64,000 nt of DNA from Scandinavium goeteborgense (GCF_003935895.2 NZ_CP054058.1:2089177-2153176); one strand, 5' to 3'; shown: positions 51,999 to 61,748, numbered from the stretch's first letter. The notes: generated by a model not told the origin, from the sequence alone. Numbers and translations: made by a program.

Positions 51999-52831
51999 CA
52001 TTTCACCTCCCGGGCGAAAAGCTGTTTAATCTGGGCAGTATCGGCCTGCTGACGCGTATCAAACTGGGTCAGGCGAGCCAGATACTCTTCGTATTTATCG
52101 CTGCGGTTCTGGGCAGGAACGCCTTTAGCGATGGCGTCGTTCATTGCCGCTTTCACGGCATTGATGCCGTCACCGACCAGCGCATCAACCAGACCACTTT
52201 CGGCGCGAATTTCACCGCCGGTCATGCTCCAGATAAATGGCCGGTCGCGGGAGTCGTACTCTTCAATCCCGGCTTCCTGCTCGATAACCTGCGGGCCGTT
52301 CAGGCCGAGACGCGCTTCACGCGTCACAATCAGGTAGCTACACAGCGCGGCAGCGATGGACATCCCGCCGAAGCAGCCGACGGTGCCGGCCACAATGCCG
52401 ACCACCGGGGTATAGCGACGCAGGTCAACGATCGCGGCGTGGATATCGGCGATTGCCGCCAGGCCGAGGTTGGCTTCCTGCAAACGTACGCCACCGGTTT
52501 CGAGGCTCAGCACGGCCTGAGTCGGGATGCCGTTGCGGTTATCTTCTGCTGCCAGTTCCAGCGCCGCGGCCATTTTTGCGCCGGACACTTCGCCCATGCT
52601 GCCGCCCTGGAAGGTGCCTTCGATGGCGATCACCACCGCAGACTGACCGTTAATGGTGCCGCGTGCGACCACCATGCCGTCATCAGACTGTGGCACCACG
52701 CCCTGCTGTGGAAGCCATGGCGACATAATGCCTTCGAACGGGTCGAGCAGTTCGCGGTAGCTGCCGTCATCCAGCAGCGCATGGGCGCGTTCACGGGCCC
52801 GTAATTCAATAAAGCTGCGGTCGTTACGCAT
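51998..52831 (-). CDS. mdcD: Malonate decarboxylase beta subunit MdcD
   Basis: 277 residues of the acetyl-CoA carboxylase beta-like fold. Features: ARERAHALLDDGSYRELLDP and VVARGTINGQSAVVIAIEGT, then GTVGCFGGMSIAAALCSYLI. It works with MdcE as malonyl-S-ACP decarboxylase. It overlaps the mdcC end by 8 bases. The complex MdcACDE is cytoplasmic and biotin-independent. Confidence 0.93.
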   Translation of the reverse strand: MRNDRSFIELRARERAHALLDDGSYRELLDPFEGIMSPWLPQQGVVPQSDDGMVVARGTINGQSAVVIAIEGTFQGGSMGEVSGAKMAAALELAAEDNRNGIPTQAVLSLETGGVRLQEANLGLAAIADIHAAIVDLRRYTPVVGIVAGTVGCFGGMSIAAALCSYLIVTREARLGLNGPQVIEQEAGIEEYDSRDRPFIWSMTGGEIRAESGLVDALVGDGINAVKAAMNDAIAKGVPAQNRSDKYEEYLARLTQFDTRQQADTAQIKQLFAREVK

Positions 52832-53123
52832 GGCTCACCTCTTCAAAAACCTGTTCGATACGAATACGCGCCACACCGGGCGTCGCGCCGAAATCGTGGA
52901 TCACCAGCGTGCCCGCAGGCAGACCGTTAATCAGGTTCAGACGGTCGAACAGTGCATTCCAGCGGCTGGTGCTGTTGTCCACTGAAGTGGTGATATCAAT
53001 GCTGAGGGTTTCCCCAGCGGCTGCGGTGAACAGCACTTCCATATCACCGGAACCAACGACCCCTGCGAGAGCTTTGCCGCTGAAGGTGCGGCTGGCAGGG
53101 AATGACAATGTAATGTGTTCCAT
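52824..53123 (-). CDS. mdcC: Malonate decarboxylase acyl carrier protein (delta subunit) MdcC
   Basis: 99 residues. The attachment serine for the dephospho-CoA-type prosthetic group is Ser25 in the segment GVVGSGDMEVLF, as in Klebsiella MdcC. ATG at 53123 follows GAGG; it carries the acetyl or malonyl thioester between the subunits. It follows mdcB by 10 bases. Confidence 0.93.
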   Translation of the reverse strand: MEHITLSFPASRTFSGKALAGVVGSGDMEVLFTAAAGETLSIDITTSVDNSTSRWNALFDRLNLINGLPAGTLVIHDFGATPGVARIRIEQVFEEVSHA

Positions 53124-53133
53124 AACATCCTCT

Positions 53134-53994
53134 TTAAATTGAGCAAGACGCGGGCTGGCTGACCCTGTCGAGAAACAGCGTGGCGGCGAGCAAATCGGCG
53201 GCACCACCGGGTGAGGCGTTGAGTGCCAGCATCTGCGCATCAAGACGGGCGAGAGCCTCGCGACCGGCCGGTTGAGCGCAGCCCCCCGCGGTGAGTACCG
53301 CACGGGCGCCGTTTTGCATGGCATTCAGACCGATCATTCCGGCGCGAGAAAGCACGCAGGTGTCGCTGAGCGAGGTCATGACCGCCATCAGCGCGTCGAG
53401 ACGGGCTTCGCTTTCGCTGGCGCCGTTTGCGCGGCTGCGTAACAACTGCGGTAATGCCAGCGTCATCACGTGGGGAAACGCCTGCTGCGCTTCTTCACGT
53501 GCGCCGGGCACCTGATAACGGTGCGTGGCCTTCAACCCTTTGCTGAAGACTTTCGGCGCGGCGCTGTCCGGCAGGTGGGCAAGCCCGGCCGCGGTATCCG
53601 CAATCTGCTGCGCGCTGGCGCTTTCGCCCTGCATCGCGGCGGCGCTGACTAACAGGCCAAGCGCCCAGATAGCGCCCCGATGGGTATTCACGCCGTCGGT
53701 GGCTTTCATCATCTGCTGTTCGCCTTCGCGTCCCAGACGGCCGACGGTTTCGCGCAGGGCGATGTCGGCGGGGCGCTGCCAGCTTTGCTGGGCCAGTTGC
53801 AGAAACGTGGGGGTCAGGCTGTGCGCAGAGCGCTCCATCAACGCCAAAGACAAATCGTGATGGGCACCGTTACCCCGGCTGTCCACCAGACCCGGCTTCG
53901 GGCTTAATCGCGCTTCGTCGATCAGGCAGTCGCGGGCGAGTGTCGCCAGTCGCTGGGCCTGAACCTCTGCATGAGTCTGTGACAGCTGTTTCAT
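53134..53994 (-). CDS. mdcB: Triphosphoribosyl-dephospho-CoA synthase MdcB
   Basis: 286 residues of the CitG-like family. Motifs: EARLSPKPGLVDSRGNGAHH near residue 30, REEAQQAFPHVMTLALPQLL in the middle, and SPGGAADLLAATLFLDRV at the C-terminus. It makes the prosthetic-group precursor from ATP and dephospho-CoA. Start overlaps the mdcA stop by one base (TAATG). Confidence 0.93.
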   Translation of the reverse strand: MKQLSQTHAEVQAQRLATLARDCLIDEARLSPKPGLVDSRGNGAHHDLSLALMERSAHSLTPTFLQLAQQSWQRPADIALRETVGRLGREGEQQMMKATDGVNTHRGAIWALGLLVSAAAMQGESASAQQIADTAAGLAHLPDSAAPKVFSKGLKATHRYQVPGAREEAQQAFPHVMTLALPQLLRSRANGASESEARLDALMAVMTSLSDTCVLSRAGMIGLNAMQNGARAVLTAGGCAQPAGREALARLDAQMLALNASPGGAADLLAATLFLDRVSQPASCSI

Positions 53995-55649
53995 TACCAG
54001 CTCCGGAATTTCGCAGGTGGGTTGTAAAGACCGTCAGACCATTCCACCAGATCCGCTACGCTGCCAGCAGCGAGCAGGGAACGGGTCGCATCTGAACGAC
54101 GGATGCCCATGTCTTCCGGGTACACCACTTTGCCGGTCTTGCGCAGGTCGGCCACGCGCTTGGCATCAACGCCCAGACCGATGTCGGTGATCCCGGCGAC
54201 TGCCGCAACCATCGCGCGGCGCTCTTCCATGCTTTCAGCACGGTAGAGGTAGGCGATACCTTCTTCGGTCAGCACGTGGGTCACGTCGTCGCCGTAGATC
54301 ATCACCGGTGCCAGCGGCATCCCGGAGGATTCAGCCACGTCAACCGCGTCGAGTTTTTCCACGAAGGTCGGTTTGGCACCGGCCTGGAAGGTTTCGACCA
54401 TCTGCACAACCAGCTTTTTACCGCGCTGCATTGGGTCTTTGTCGGTCATCATGTTCAGCCAGGCTGGCGTTGCATGACGGCGACCGTGCGGGTCATGGCC
54501 CATGTTTGGCGCACCGCCGAAACCGGACAGGCGACCGCGGGTTACGGTGGAGGAGTTGGCGAGGCCATCAACCTGCAGGGTAGAACCGATGAACATATCC
54601 ACCGCGTACTGGCCTGCCAGCTGACAGAACGCACGGTTAGAGCGCATGGAACCGTCGGCACCGGTAAAGAACACGTCCGGACGGGCGCGGATGTACTCTT
54701 CCATCCCCAGTTCGCCGCCGAAGCAGTGCACGCTTTCTACCCAGCCGCTTTCAATCGCCGGGATCAGCGTCGGATGCGGGTTCAGAGTCCAGTGCTTACA
54801 AATTTTGCCTTTCAGACCGAGCTGTTCGCCGTAGGTTGGCAGCAGCAGTTCGATAGCGGCGGTGTTAAAGCCGATCCCGTGGTTCAGGGACTGAACCTGG
54901 TGTTCCGCGTAGATGCCTTTAATCGCCATCATGCCCATCAGGATATGTTCCTGCTTGATGAGGCGCGGGTCGCGGGTGAACAGCGGTTCGATAAAGAACG
55001 GCTTATCGGCGACAACAACGTAGTCAATCCACGAGCCAGGAATATCGACGCGCGGCAGGTCACATTCGTCGTCGACCAGTTCGTTAACCTGGGCGATAAC
55101 AATCCCGTCGCGGAAGGCCGCGGCTTCAACCAGTGCTGGCGTGTCTTCGGTGCTCGGCCCGGTATAAAGGTTACCTTTACGGTCAGCTTTAAAACCGGCG
55201 ATCAGCGCGACGTTCGGGCACAGGTCGACGTAAAGACGGGAGTAGAGTTCGATGTACGTATGGATTGCGCCGATTTCGAGTTGACCATCCTGCAGCAGCT
55301 GCGAAATACGCAGGCTCTGAGGACCGGAGAAGGAGAAATCGAGTTTGCGAGCGATGCCTTTTTCAAAAATATCAAGGTGTTCGCTACGTCCGACGCTCGG
55401 CATAATCATATGCAGATCGTGGACTTTCGCCGGGTTGACTTCGGCGAGCATACGCGAGAGGAAATCGGCTTGCTTCTGGTTGTTACCTTCCAGCACCACA
55501 CGGTCGCCGGGGGCAATCAGTTTTTCCAGCGCATCCACCAGACCATCGGTGGGAATTACCTTACCCTGCACCGGGAGGGACGCTACGCGGCGTGCTTTTT
55601 CGCTACGACGCGTGCTCCAGTTCCGGGCCGGAGTTTGGCCAGCATTCAT
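53994..55649 (-). CDS. mdcA: Malonate decarboxylase alpha subunit MdcA (acetyl-S-ACP:malonate ACP transferase)
   Basis: 551 residues, the Klebsiella MdcA length, a CoA-transferase-like fold. Stretches: VVLEGNNQKQADFLSRMLAE, QSLNHGIGFNTAAIELLLPT and GRLSGFGGAPNMGHDPHGRR. It swaps acetyl for malonyl on the ACP. First gene of the operon; a good AGGAGG precedes the start. A long + strand reading (54276-55655) is an antisense shadow. Confidence 0.95.
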   Translation of the reverse strand: MNAGQTPARNWSTRRSEKARRVASLPVQGKVIPTDGLVDALEKLIAPGDRVVLEGNNQKQADFLSRMLAEVNPAKVHDLHMIMPSVGRSEHLDIFEKGIARKLDFSFSGPQSLRISQLLQDGQLEIGAIHTYIELYSRLYVDLCPNVALIAGFKADRKGNLYTGPSTEDTPALVEAAAFRDGIVIAQVNELVDDECDLPRVDIPGSWIDYVVVADKPFFIEPLFTRDPRLIKQEHILMGMMAIKGIYAEHQVQSLNHGIGFNTAAIELLLPTYGEQLGLKGKICKHWTLNPHPTLIPAIESGWVESVHCFGGELGMEEYIRARPDVFFTGADGSMRSNRAFCQLAGQYAVDMFIGSTLQVDGLANSSTVTRGRLSGFGGAPNMGHDPHGRRHATPAWLNMMTDKDPMQRGKKLVVQMVETFQAGAKPTFVEKLDAVDVAESSGMPLAPVMIYGDDVTHVLTEEGIAYLYRAESMEERRAMVAAVAGITDIGLGVDAKRVADLRKTGKVVYPEDMGIRRSDATRSLLAAGSVADLVEWSDGLYNPPAKFRSW

Positions 55650-55951
55650 TATTAACCTCCTGATTCAGCAAATCATTTTTGCCTGGATTTGTGCTGCAGT
55701 AAGTCTGCTCCGTTAGGAGTAGAGCATCAATTAAGCTGGAGTGCGGATTGTTAGCCTAAGAGTAATAATTGCTTGGGTAATTATGTGATGACGATCGAAG
55801 CAGGAAGGTTGAGTGTAGACTACGTTGCGGGAAGTCAGGGCCGGATACGCATTAGATCTATCGTAGGAACTGAGCCTTCTGAGAGAGACGCCTGGTCATT
55901 TTATTGATAGAATATCTATTCATCTATCTATTCAAAAAGCGATTCAATAAT
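55650..55951. other. Divergent mdcA / yjjJ promoter region
   Basis: About 300 bases without a gene. Near 55905-55930 the repeated element ATCTATTC / ATCTATCTATTC and an imperfect palindrome TGATAGAATATCTATTCA just upstream of yjjJ may be an operator. No known MdcR site was identified. Confidence 0.5.
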
Positions 55952-57256
55952 ATGCCAGCTCGCTCTGATACGATACGCCAGTTGCTCAGTCAAGGGCCGA
56001 TGCCAGCCAGGCAACTCATTGAAAAAATGAGCATTAGCCAGCCAACACTGTCTCGTGCATTAAAAGTTATTGGCGATGATATTGTCCGAGTTGGGGCTGG
56101 GCCATCTATTCAATATGCTTTACGCGATGCCTTTCGCGGATTCAGGTCGGCACCGATTTACCGCATTACTGAAGACGGACGCGTGAGGTCTCTTGGCGAG
56201 CTTATTCCGGTTCGTCCTGCGGGATTTGTCATGGTGCAGACCGACAATGTCAGTCTCCATAGCGACGGGTTGCCGTGGTGGCTGTTTGACATGCGGCCAC
56301 AAGGCTATCTCGGGCGAGCCTATGCCTCAACGTATGCGGCCGATCTTGGACTATCGGCAAATCCAGAGCAATGGGAAGACGCGGATGTGCTCAGAGCGTT
56401 GCTTGCCCATGGTCATGATTCTGTCGGCAACCTGCTGATAGGGGAGCAAGCTCGAGACCGTTTCCTTGAGATGCCGGAACCCACCGCCGTTGAGCGGGCG
56501 ACAGTGTACCCCGCGTTGGCTTTAGCGGCTGATGCCGGCGAGGCTCCGGGTTCATCTGCAGGCGGCGAACAGCCTAAATTTTGCACTTATACGGACCGCG
56601 GTCACGTCTTAGTGAAATTCTCGGCCCCGGACGATAACCCGGTGAGCGAACGCTGGCGCGATCTTCTGTTGGCCGAACATTTGGCGCTGAGCGTGCTTGG
56701 TGTGGAAACTGAGGTCTTTGATTTTGGGAGTCAGCGCTTCCTCGAGATCCCCCGATTCGACCGCGTTGATCAACTGGGTCGGATCGGCGTCTTCTCGCTG
56801 AGGGCACTTGATGCAGAATTTGTTGGTAATGCTAGAGCCCCGTGGCCTGTACTGGTTAATAGCCTCGTAGCGCAAGGGTATGTCCATCCTGAGGCCGCGG
56901 TTGAAACTGCTCGTCTTTGGGCATTTGGGATGCTCATTGGCAATACCGACATGCACCACGGGAACTTATCGTTCATCAGCTGCCACGGTCGCCCGTATCA
57001 CCTTGCACCTGCCTACGACATTCTGCCTATGGGGTTCGCTCCCAGGACGGGTGGCGCTATCGTGAACGCGCTTCGACCGGCGTCACTACCGGAAGTCATT
57101 AGCGGGGATATCTGGCGGGAAGCGCTCGGATTGGCTGAGGAGTTCTTTGAAAAAGCAAGCCGTTGCGAGCGTTTCTCCGTCAGTTTCGGCCCATGCTTTG
57201 AAGCATTACGCCGTCACCTTGACGAGGCCCGCTCGCGTATCGAGCGCCTGGGATAA
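55952..57256 (+). CDS. yjjJ: HipA-like serine/threonine kinase toxin homologue YjjJ
   Basis: 434 residues. An N-terminal winged helix (SDTIRQLLSQGPMPARQLIE, then SQPTLSRALKVIG) is followed by the HipA kinase core: ATP-loop region SSAGGEQPKFCTY, ERWRDLLLAEHLALSVLGVE, catalytic MLIGNTDMHHGNLSF and metal Asp in LAPAYDILPM. It lacks a HipB partner; the fused HTH may replace it. E. coli YjjJ is a similar solo HipA homologue. ATG at 55952 is preferred to 55904. Confidence 0.88.
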   Translation: MPARSDTIRQLLSQGPMPARQLIEKMSISQPTLSRALKVIGDDIVRVGAGPSIQYALRDAFRGFRSAPIYRITEDGRVRSLGELIPVRPAGFVMVQTDNVSLHSDGLPWWLFDMRPQGYLGRAYASTYAADLGLSANPEQWEDADVLRALLAHGHDSVGNLLIGEQARDRFLEMPEPTAVERATVYPALALAADAGEAPGSSAGGEQPKFCTYTDRGHVLVKFSAPDDNPVSERWRDLLLAEHLALSVLGVETEVFDFGSQRFLEIPRFDRVDQLGRIGVFSLRALDAEFVGNARAPWPVLVNSLVAQGYVHPEAAVETARLWAFGMLIGNTDMHHGNLSFISCHGRPYHLAPAYDILPMGFAPRTGGAIVNALRPASLPEVISGDIWREALGLAEEFFEKASRCERFSVSFGPCFEALRRHLDEARSRIERLG

Positions 57257-57307
57257 GCGAAACGGCGTTGCCGATTTACGCTTGCCAGGCGCTCGGTGCA
57301 AAGGACT

Positions 57308-57655
57308 CTATTTCTTTTTATTGAGCATCGATTTCAAATCAGCAAACGGATTGTACGTCGCCGCATCGATATCGTCCTGGGCGTCTTCGCCTGCCACAAC
57401 GCGGGTGCCGTACTGGTCTGCTTCGGTATATTTTGAGTGCTCGTGATCATGACAATACAGACACAACAACTCCCAGTTGCTGCCGTCTGGCGGGTTATTG
57501 GTGTGATCATGATCGATATGGTGAACCGTTAATTCCCGCAGGTTTGAATACACAAACTCCCGCGAGCAGCGTCCGCATACCCATGGATAGATTTTCAGCG
57601 CCTTCTCGCGGTAGCCGCTTTCCAGTCGCGCATAGTTTTTTGGGATAAGAGCCAT
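57308..57655 (-). CDS. yajD: HNH nuclease-like protein YajD
   Basis: 115 residues, the E. coli YajD length and nearly identical. Zinc cysteines in WVCGRCSREF and LLCLYCHDHEH, and the HNH histidines in VHHIDHDHTNNP. Nuclease activity is inferred from the fold. Convergent with yjjJ. Confidence 0.95.
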   Translation of the reverse strand: MALIPKNYARLESGYREKALKIYPWVCGRCSREFVYSNLRELTVHHIDHDHTNNPPDGSNWELLCLYCHDHEHSKYTEADQYGTRVVAGEDAQDDIDAATYNPFADLKSMLNKKK

Positions 57656-57772
57656 GGCTGTTGTTACCTGTTAAAAATCGAAAATTTTACGTGAGTGCGC
57701 CCAATGTACCCGAAGGCGAAATGAAATGGGAATCGATGTTTATTTTTAAGAAGATTATAGCGATTTTCTTTT

Positions 57773-58471
57773 TCAGAACGGGCTAGGGCTGTGGGCGTGG
57801 ATCGGTTCTTCGGTACCAGGATGCACGAAATGCAGTCCGCTGGCGTGCAGCATCAGGCGCGGCGTTTGTTCGCAGCCTGGCGACAGAAGCCCGCCGTACA
57901 GGTCGCAGCCCAGAATAGGGTGGCCGAGTCGTTGGCTGTGAATGCGTAGCTGATGGGTGCGCCCGGTTTCTGGCATCAGCTGGACGCGCGTGACCGGCAC
58001 TGAGGTTCCGTCTGCCTGCACATAATGAAAGCGCTCAATCACCTGATAGCGTGAACGCGCTGGCTTGCCGGTGATGGCGCAAATCGACATCAGCGGGAAC
58101 AGCGTCGGGTCTTTGGCAATCGCCGCATCTATTATCCCTTCGTCGTCGGCCAAATGACCGCACAACAGGGCGCTGTACACTTTGGTCACGGCGCGCTGGC
58201 TGAACTGCTGGCAAAGTGCGGCATTGATAGCCTTGTTGCGCGCGACGACCATCAGCCCGGAGGTGCCGAAATCCAGACGGTGGACCAGGGTGCAGCCGGG
58301 GAAAAGTTGCACTAGTCGATGATGCACCGAATCGAGATTCTGCGGGTTTTTCCCCGACAGGCTGAGCAACCCCGTGGGTTTATTGATTAGCACCAGATGC
58401 GCATCCTGCCAGAGCACCTCTATCTGGTCATGACACGGGGGGGCAATAAAAGTATCAATTATCGAAGACAT
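57773..58471 (-). CDS. RluA-family pseudouridine synthase
   Basis: 232 residues. The catalytic motif HRLDFGTSGLMV (Asp in HRLD) is near residue 65, followed by KVYSALLCGHL and ETGRTHQLRIHSQRLGHPIL. RluA-type enzymes make pseudouridine in rRNA or tRNA. The family has several close members (RluA, TruC, YqcB), so no symbol is assigned. It stands alone between yajD and yaiL. Confidence 0.85.
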   Translation of the reverse strand: MSSIIDTFIAPPCHDQIEVLWQDAHLVLINKPTGLLSLSGKNPQNLDSVHHRLVQLFPGCTLVHRLDFGTSGLMVVARNKAINAALCQQFSQRAVTKVYSALLCGHLADDEGIIDAAIAKDPTLFPLMSICAITGKPARSRYQVIERFHYVQADGTSVPVTRVQLMPETGRTHQLRIHSQRLGHPILGCDLYGGLLSPGCEQTPRLMLHASGLHFVHPGTEEPIHAHSPSPF

Positions 58472-58630
58472 CGGGCGGCCAGGATGAAGAGTGGAAGCGG
58501 ATGATAGCGAATTTTCAGTCGACTGACGAATTTGGCCGCCGCCGGGCCAGGCTCAACGCCTGCCGTCTGGTATCGCCTGTAAAAATACGGGTATAATCAC
58601 CTAAATTATTCAACCGGTTCAGATACGAAG

Positions 58631-59170
58631 ATGACAAAACTCACCTTACAAGAGCAGATGTTAAAAGCGGGATTAGTATCCAGCAAAAAAATGGCCAAGG
58701 TTCAGCGCACGGCTAAAAAATCACGCGTTCAGGCACGTGAGGCAAGAGAGGCCGTAGAAGAGAATAAAAAAGCGCAGCTTGAGCGTGATAAAGAGCTCAG
58801 CGAGCAGCAAAAACAAGCGACGCTGTCGAAAGAATATAAAGCGCAGGTCAAGCAGCTGATTGAAATGAACAAAATCACCATTGCCCGAGGCAATATTGAT
58901 TTTAACTTCACCGATAACAATTTAATCAAAAAAATCGTCGTGGATAAACTGACGCAGTCACAGTTGATCAGCGGTCGTCTGGCGATTGCGCGTCTGCTGG
59001 TCGATAAAAACGGGGACAGCACCTACGCCATTATCCCCGCGAGCGTGGCCGATAAAATTGCCCAGCGTGATGCGGACAGTATCGTTCTGAACAGTACCTT
59101 GAGTCAGGAAGAGCAGGATGAAGACGATCCGTATGCTGATTTCAAAGTGCCTGATGATTTGATGTGGTAA
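58631..59170 (+). CDS. yaiL: DUF2058 nucleoprotein-like YaiL
   Basis: 179 residues, the E. coli YaiL length, closely similar. It is a highly charged coiled-coil N-terminal half (KVQRTAKKSRVQAREAREAV, then KAQLERDKELSEQQKQ) followed by the conserved NFTDNNLIKKIVVDKLTQSQ and the acidic C-terminus EEQDEDDPYADFKVPDD. Nucleic-acid-associated in E. coli; activity unclear. Followed by ymjA. Confidence 0.93.
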   Translation: MTKLTLQEQMLKAGLVSSKKMAKVQRTAKKSRVQAREAREAVEENKKAQLERDKELSEQQKQATLSKEYKAQVKQLIEMNKITIARGNIDFNFTDNNLIKKIVVDKLTQSQLISGRLAIARLLVDKNGDSTYAIIPASVADKIAQRDADSIVLNSTLSQEEQDEDDPYADFKVPDDLMW

Positions 59171-59209
59171 CGCGCGGCTAACCCGACTTTAACCTTCCGA
59201 GGACGATAG

Positions 59210-59455
59210 ATGAACACCGAAATCCCATTGAAATTTTATGACATCGTGGACGAGTATTCGACCGAATGCGCCGAGCCGGTGAGCGACGCAGAGCGTGATT
59301 CTTTGGCGCATTATTTCCAGCTGCTGGTCACCCGTTTAATGAATAACGAAGAAATCAGCGAAGAAGCCCAGCAGGATATGGCCCAGGAAGCGGGAATCAA
59401 CGCTAAGCGCATTGATGATATCGCGACCTTCCTGAATACATGGGGCAACGAGTAG
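59210..59455 (+). CDS. ymjA: DUF2543 protein YmjA
   Basis: 81 residues, nearly identical to E. coli Ymj[21 protein letters not shown], then LTRLMNN-like core [20 protein letters not shown] and FLNTWGNE at the C-terminus. Acidic and helical, function unknown. In E. coli it lies next to puuP, but here it follows yaiL and faces tqsA. Confidence 0.93.
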   Translation: MNTEIPLKFYDIVDEYSTECAEPVSDAERDSLAHYFQLLVTRLMNNEEISEEAQQDMAQEAGINAKRIDDIATFLNTWGNE

Positions 59456-59474
59456 GTCCTTTCCGGCTGGATTG

Positions 59475-59521
59475 ACAGGCTGATGATGTGAGTTTGAAAA
59501 ATTTCACGTTAATCAGCCTGT
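59475..59521. terminator. Extended hairpin between ymjA and tqsA
   Basis: ACAGGCTGAT / ATCAGCCTGT, 10-bp perfect stem around a 27-base loop that itself contains GTGA / TCAC pairs, between the convergent ends of ymjA and tqsA. Confidence 0.6.
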
Positions 59522-59530
59522 TTGCACCCG

Positions 59531-60565
59531 TTATTTCTTACTCAAATCACTCAGCAGCACCGCAATATGTTGCCCGCCCTGGGTGTTCTCCAGCCCGATT
59601 TTAACGATGATGGTCAGCGGCACCGAGAGCAGCATGCCGACCGGGCCAAGTAGCCAGCCCCAGAATATCAACGACAGGAATACCACCAGCGTGGAAAGGC
59701 CCAGCCCACGGCCCATAATACGTGGCTCAAGAATATTGCCAAACACCATGTTGATCGCCAGATACCCCGCCAGAACTACCAGCGCATCGTAGACGTTGCC
59801 GAAAACCAATACCTGCAAAATCGGCGGGACGGCGGCCAGCACCGAGCCGATATTAGGAATATAGTTCAGCGCAAACGCCAGCATTCCCCAGATAAACGCA
59901 AAGCGCACGTCGAGGGCTGCGAGCATGGCCCAGGCGACCAGCCCGGTCACCAGACTGATGGCGGTTTTCAGCACCAGATAATGACTCACGCTGTCGATGG
60001 CTTTCTGGATCGCCGCCATACCTTCCACCGGACGCACCATCATCTGCTGCAGTTTGGCCGGGAGCTGTGGCACTTCAAACAGCATAAATACCACCGTCAG
60101 AAGTAGCAGGAAAATGGAGGACATGGCGTTGGTGAGCTGTGTCAGCAGGCCGGTGACCAGCGTCATCGCCGCATTCGGGTCGATGTATTTTCCCAACTCA
60201 TTAACGGACACATCAAGGCCAAAGCGCTGTAACCACGGTTGCAGGTTTTCCATTGGCACAACCAGCGACGAACGATACTGCGGCAGCGTGCGGGCGAGTT
60301 CGTTGAGCGACGTGCCCAGATAGGACAACAGCAGCACGGCCACCAAAATAATGAAGGTGATGAGCAGGGTGACTGCCAGCCCACGCGGAACGCGCCAGCG
60401 GACCAGCAACTGCACCACCGGGTTGAGCACCACGGCGATAAACAGCGACAGAATAAATGGCACCACAATATCAGCGGCGAAGCGAATTCCGGCGAGGATA
60501 ATCACCAGCATTCCAAGCATGATAACTATCTTTAATCCATTAAGTGTAATACCCGACCTGGCCAT
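59531..60565 (-). CDS. tqsA: AI-2E family transporter TqsA
   Basis: 344 residues, the E. coli TqsA (YdgG) length with close similarity. Features: [20 protein letters not shown], then [20 protein letters not shown] and [20 protein letters not shown]. It exports the quorum signal AI-2 in E. coli. It is divergent from mdtUJI, as in E. coli. Confidence 0.95.
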   Translation of the reverse strand: MARSGITLNGLKIVIMLGMLVIILAGIRFAADIVVPFILSLFIAVVLNPVVQLLVRWRVPRGLAVTLLITFIILVAVLLLSYLGTSLNELARTLPQYRSSLVVPMENLQPWLQRFGLDVSVNELGKYIDPNAAMTLVTGLLTQLTNAMSSIFLLLLTVVFMLFEVPQLPAKLQQMMVRPVEGMAAIQKAIDSVSHYLVLKTAISLVTGLVAWAMLAALDVRFAFIWGMLAFALNYIPNIGSVLAAVPPILQVLVFGNVYDALVVLAGYLAINMVFGNILEPRIMGRGLGLSTLVVFLSLIFWGWLLGPVGMLLSVPLTIIVKIGLENTQGGQHIAVLLSDLSKK

Positions 60566-60769
60566 AACATTCCTTGATAAACGTGATAAAGAACATCATA
60601 AAGCGCCAAGGGGTAAGAATAAACTCATTAATACAAAATGCGCTGGGTAAAGAATTGAAAAGACTTTGAGTTTATTTTTCCACTATGCCAAAATTGCGCT
60701 GTGTTTAACTACTGAGGACAATTTTCATCCGCAAAGACGAGAAGCAACACCGCGGATAATTGTAATTTT

Positions 60770-60868
60770 ATGGACATGTCGTTCAGAACCTGTACTTCCT
60801 TGCAATCTGTCGTAATCCCCACGCTTTCCTTGCTTTCTGCCGAGCAGCACTGGCGCTCTGCGCTGTAG
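60770..60868 (+). CDS. mdtU: MdtU leader peptide (upstream ORF of mdtJI)
   Basis: A 32-codon ORF: MDMSFRTCTSLQSV, then IPTLSLLSAEQHWRSAL and TAG. It lies between divergent tqsA and mdtJ, 96 bases before the mdtJ start, where E. coli carries the mdtU upstream ORF through which spermidine controls mdtJI expression. Ribosome site weak; an ATG at 60776 is an alternative start. A hairpin GTTTGCG / CGCAAAC (60910-60929) lies between it and mdtJ. The identification rests on position, length and published E. coli work as I remember it. Confidence 0.6.
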   Translation: MDMSFRTCTSLQSVVIPTLSLLSAEQHWRSAL

Positions 60869-60964
60869 TTTTTTCCTTCCTTTGAGCTAAAACTTAATCA
60901 TTTTTTACGGTTTGCGCCTCCTCGCAAACTGCAACGGATTATATTCTCAGGCAGGAGAAGAACC

Positions 60965-61327
60965 ATGTTTTACTGGATATTATTAGGTCTGGCGATCGTC
61001 GCTGAAATTACAGGAACCTTGTCGATGAAATGGGCAAGCGTTAACGATGGTCATACCGGTTATATTTTAATGCTCGGCATGATTGCCCTTTCATATATAT
61101 TCCTTTCCTTTGCGGTTAAAAAAATCGCACTCGGGGTGGCTTACGCCCTGTGGGAAGGCGTCGGTATTTTATTGATTACGTTGTTCAGCGTACTGTTATT
61201 TGATGAAAGCCTGACGCTGATGAAAGGTGCAGGGCTGGCCACGCTGGTGATGGGTATTGTGCTGATTAAATCCGGTACCCGTAAAGTCAAAAACAAAGCT
61301 GCGGAGGTGAACCATGCCGCAGTTTGA
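60965..61327 (+). CDS. mdtJ: Spermidine exporter subunit MdtJ (SMR)
   Basis: 120 residues, four-helix small multidrug resistance protein, close to E. coli MdtJ (121). The conserved membrane Glu is in [18 protein letters not shown] (Glu15), and [20 protein letters not shown] follows. It forms a heterodimer with MdtI and exports spermidine. AGGAG precedes the ATG. It overlaps mdtI by 14 bases. Confidence 0.95.
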   Translation: MFYWILLGLAIVAEITGTLSMKWASVNDGHTGYILMLGMIALSYIFLSFAVKKIALGVAYALWEGVGILLITLFSVLLFDESLTLMKGAGLATLVMGIVLIKSGTRKVKNKAAEVNHAAV

Positions 61328-61643
61328 GTGGGTACACGGCGCGTGGCTGGCAGGGGCAATTGTGCTGGAAATCATCGCCAATATATTCCTTAAATTTTCG
61401 GACGGATTCCGCCGAAAAATATACGGTATATTGTCGCTGGTGGCGGTACTGGCCGCATTTAGCGCCTTGTCGCAGGCGGTAAAAGGCATCGATCTTTCGG
61501 TGGCCTACGCCATTTGGGGCGGATTCGGCGTGGTTGCTACGCTGGCAGCGGGTTGGATCCTGTTTGGACAGCGCCTTAATTACAAAGGATGGATCGGTTT
61601 AATCTTGTTAATTGCCGGAATGGTGATGATTAAACTCGCATGA
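61314..61643 (+). CDS. mdtI: Spermidine exporter subunit MdtI (SMR)
   Basis: 109 residues (E. coli MdtI 109), four helices. The active Glu is in [18 protein letters not shown] (Glu19); [20 protein letters not shown] follows. Pairs with MdtJ; start lies inside the mdtJ end. Confidence 0.95.
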   Translation: MPQFEWVHGAWLAGAIVLEIIANIFLKFSDGFRRKIYGILSLVAVLAAFSALSQAVKGIDLSVAYAIWGGFGVVATLAAGWILFGQRLNYKGWIGLILLIAGMVMIKLA

Positions 61644-61748
61644 TGTGACGCTGCCCGCGTTTGTGGGCAGCGAAAAATGCTGGCTGTATTACGCTAATTA
61701 AACAGGGTGCATTTCCCCGAGTGCTGGGCACTTGCTGGAGGGTTGCTT

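Noticed and set aside
51971..52804. 277-codon + strand ORF antisense to mdcD
   Set aside because: Opposite-strand shadow of mdcD; no recognisable protein.
54276..55655. 459-codon + strand ORF antisense to mdcA
   Set aside because: It mirrors the codon structure of mdcA, has no family resemblance and no ribosome site; a shadow of a GC-rich gene.
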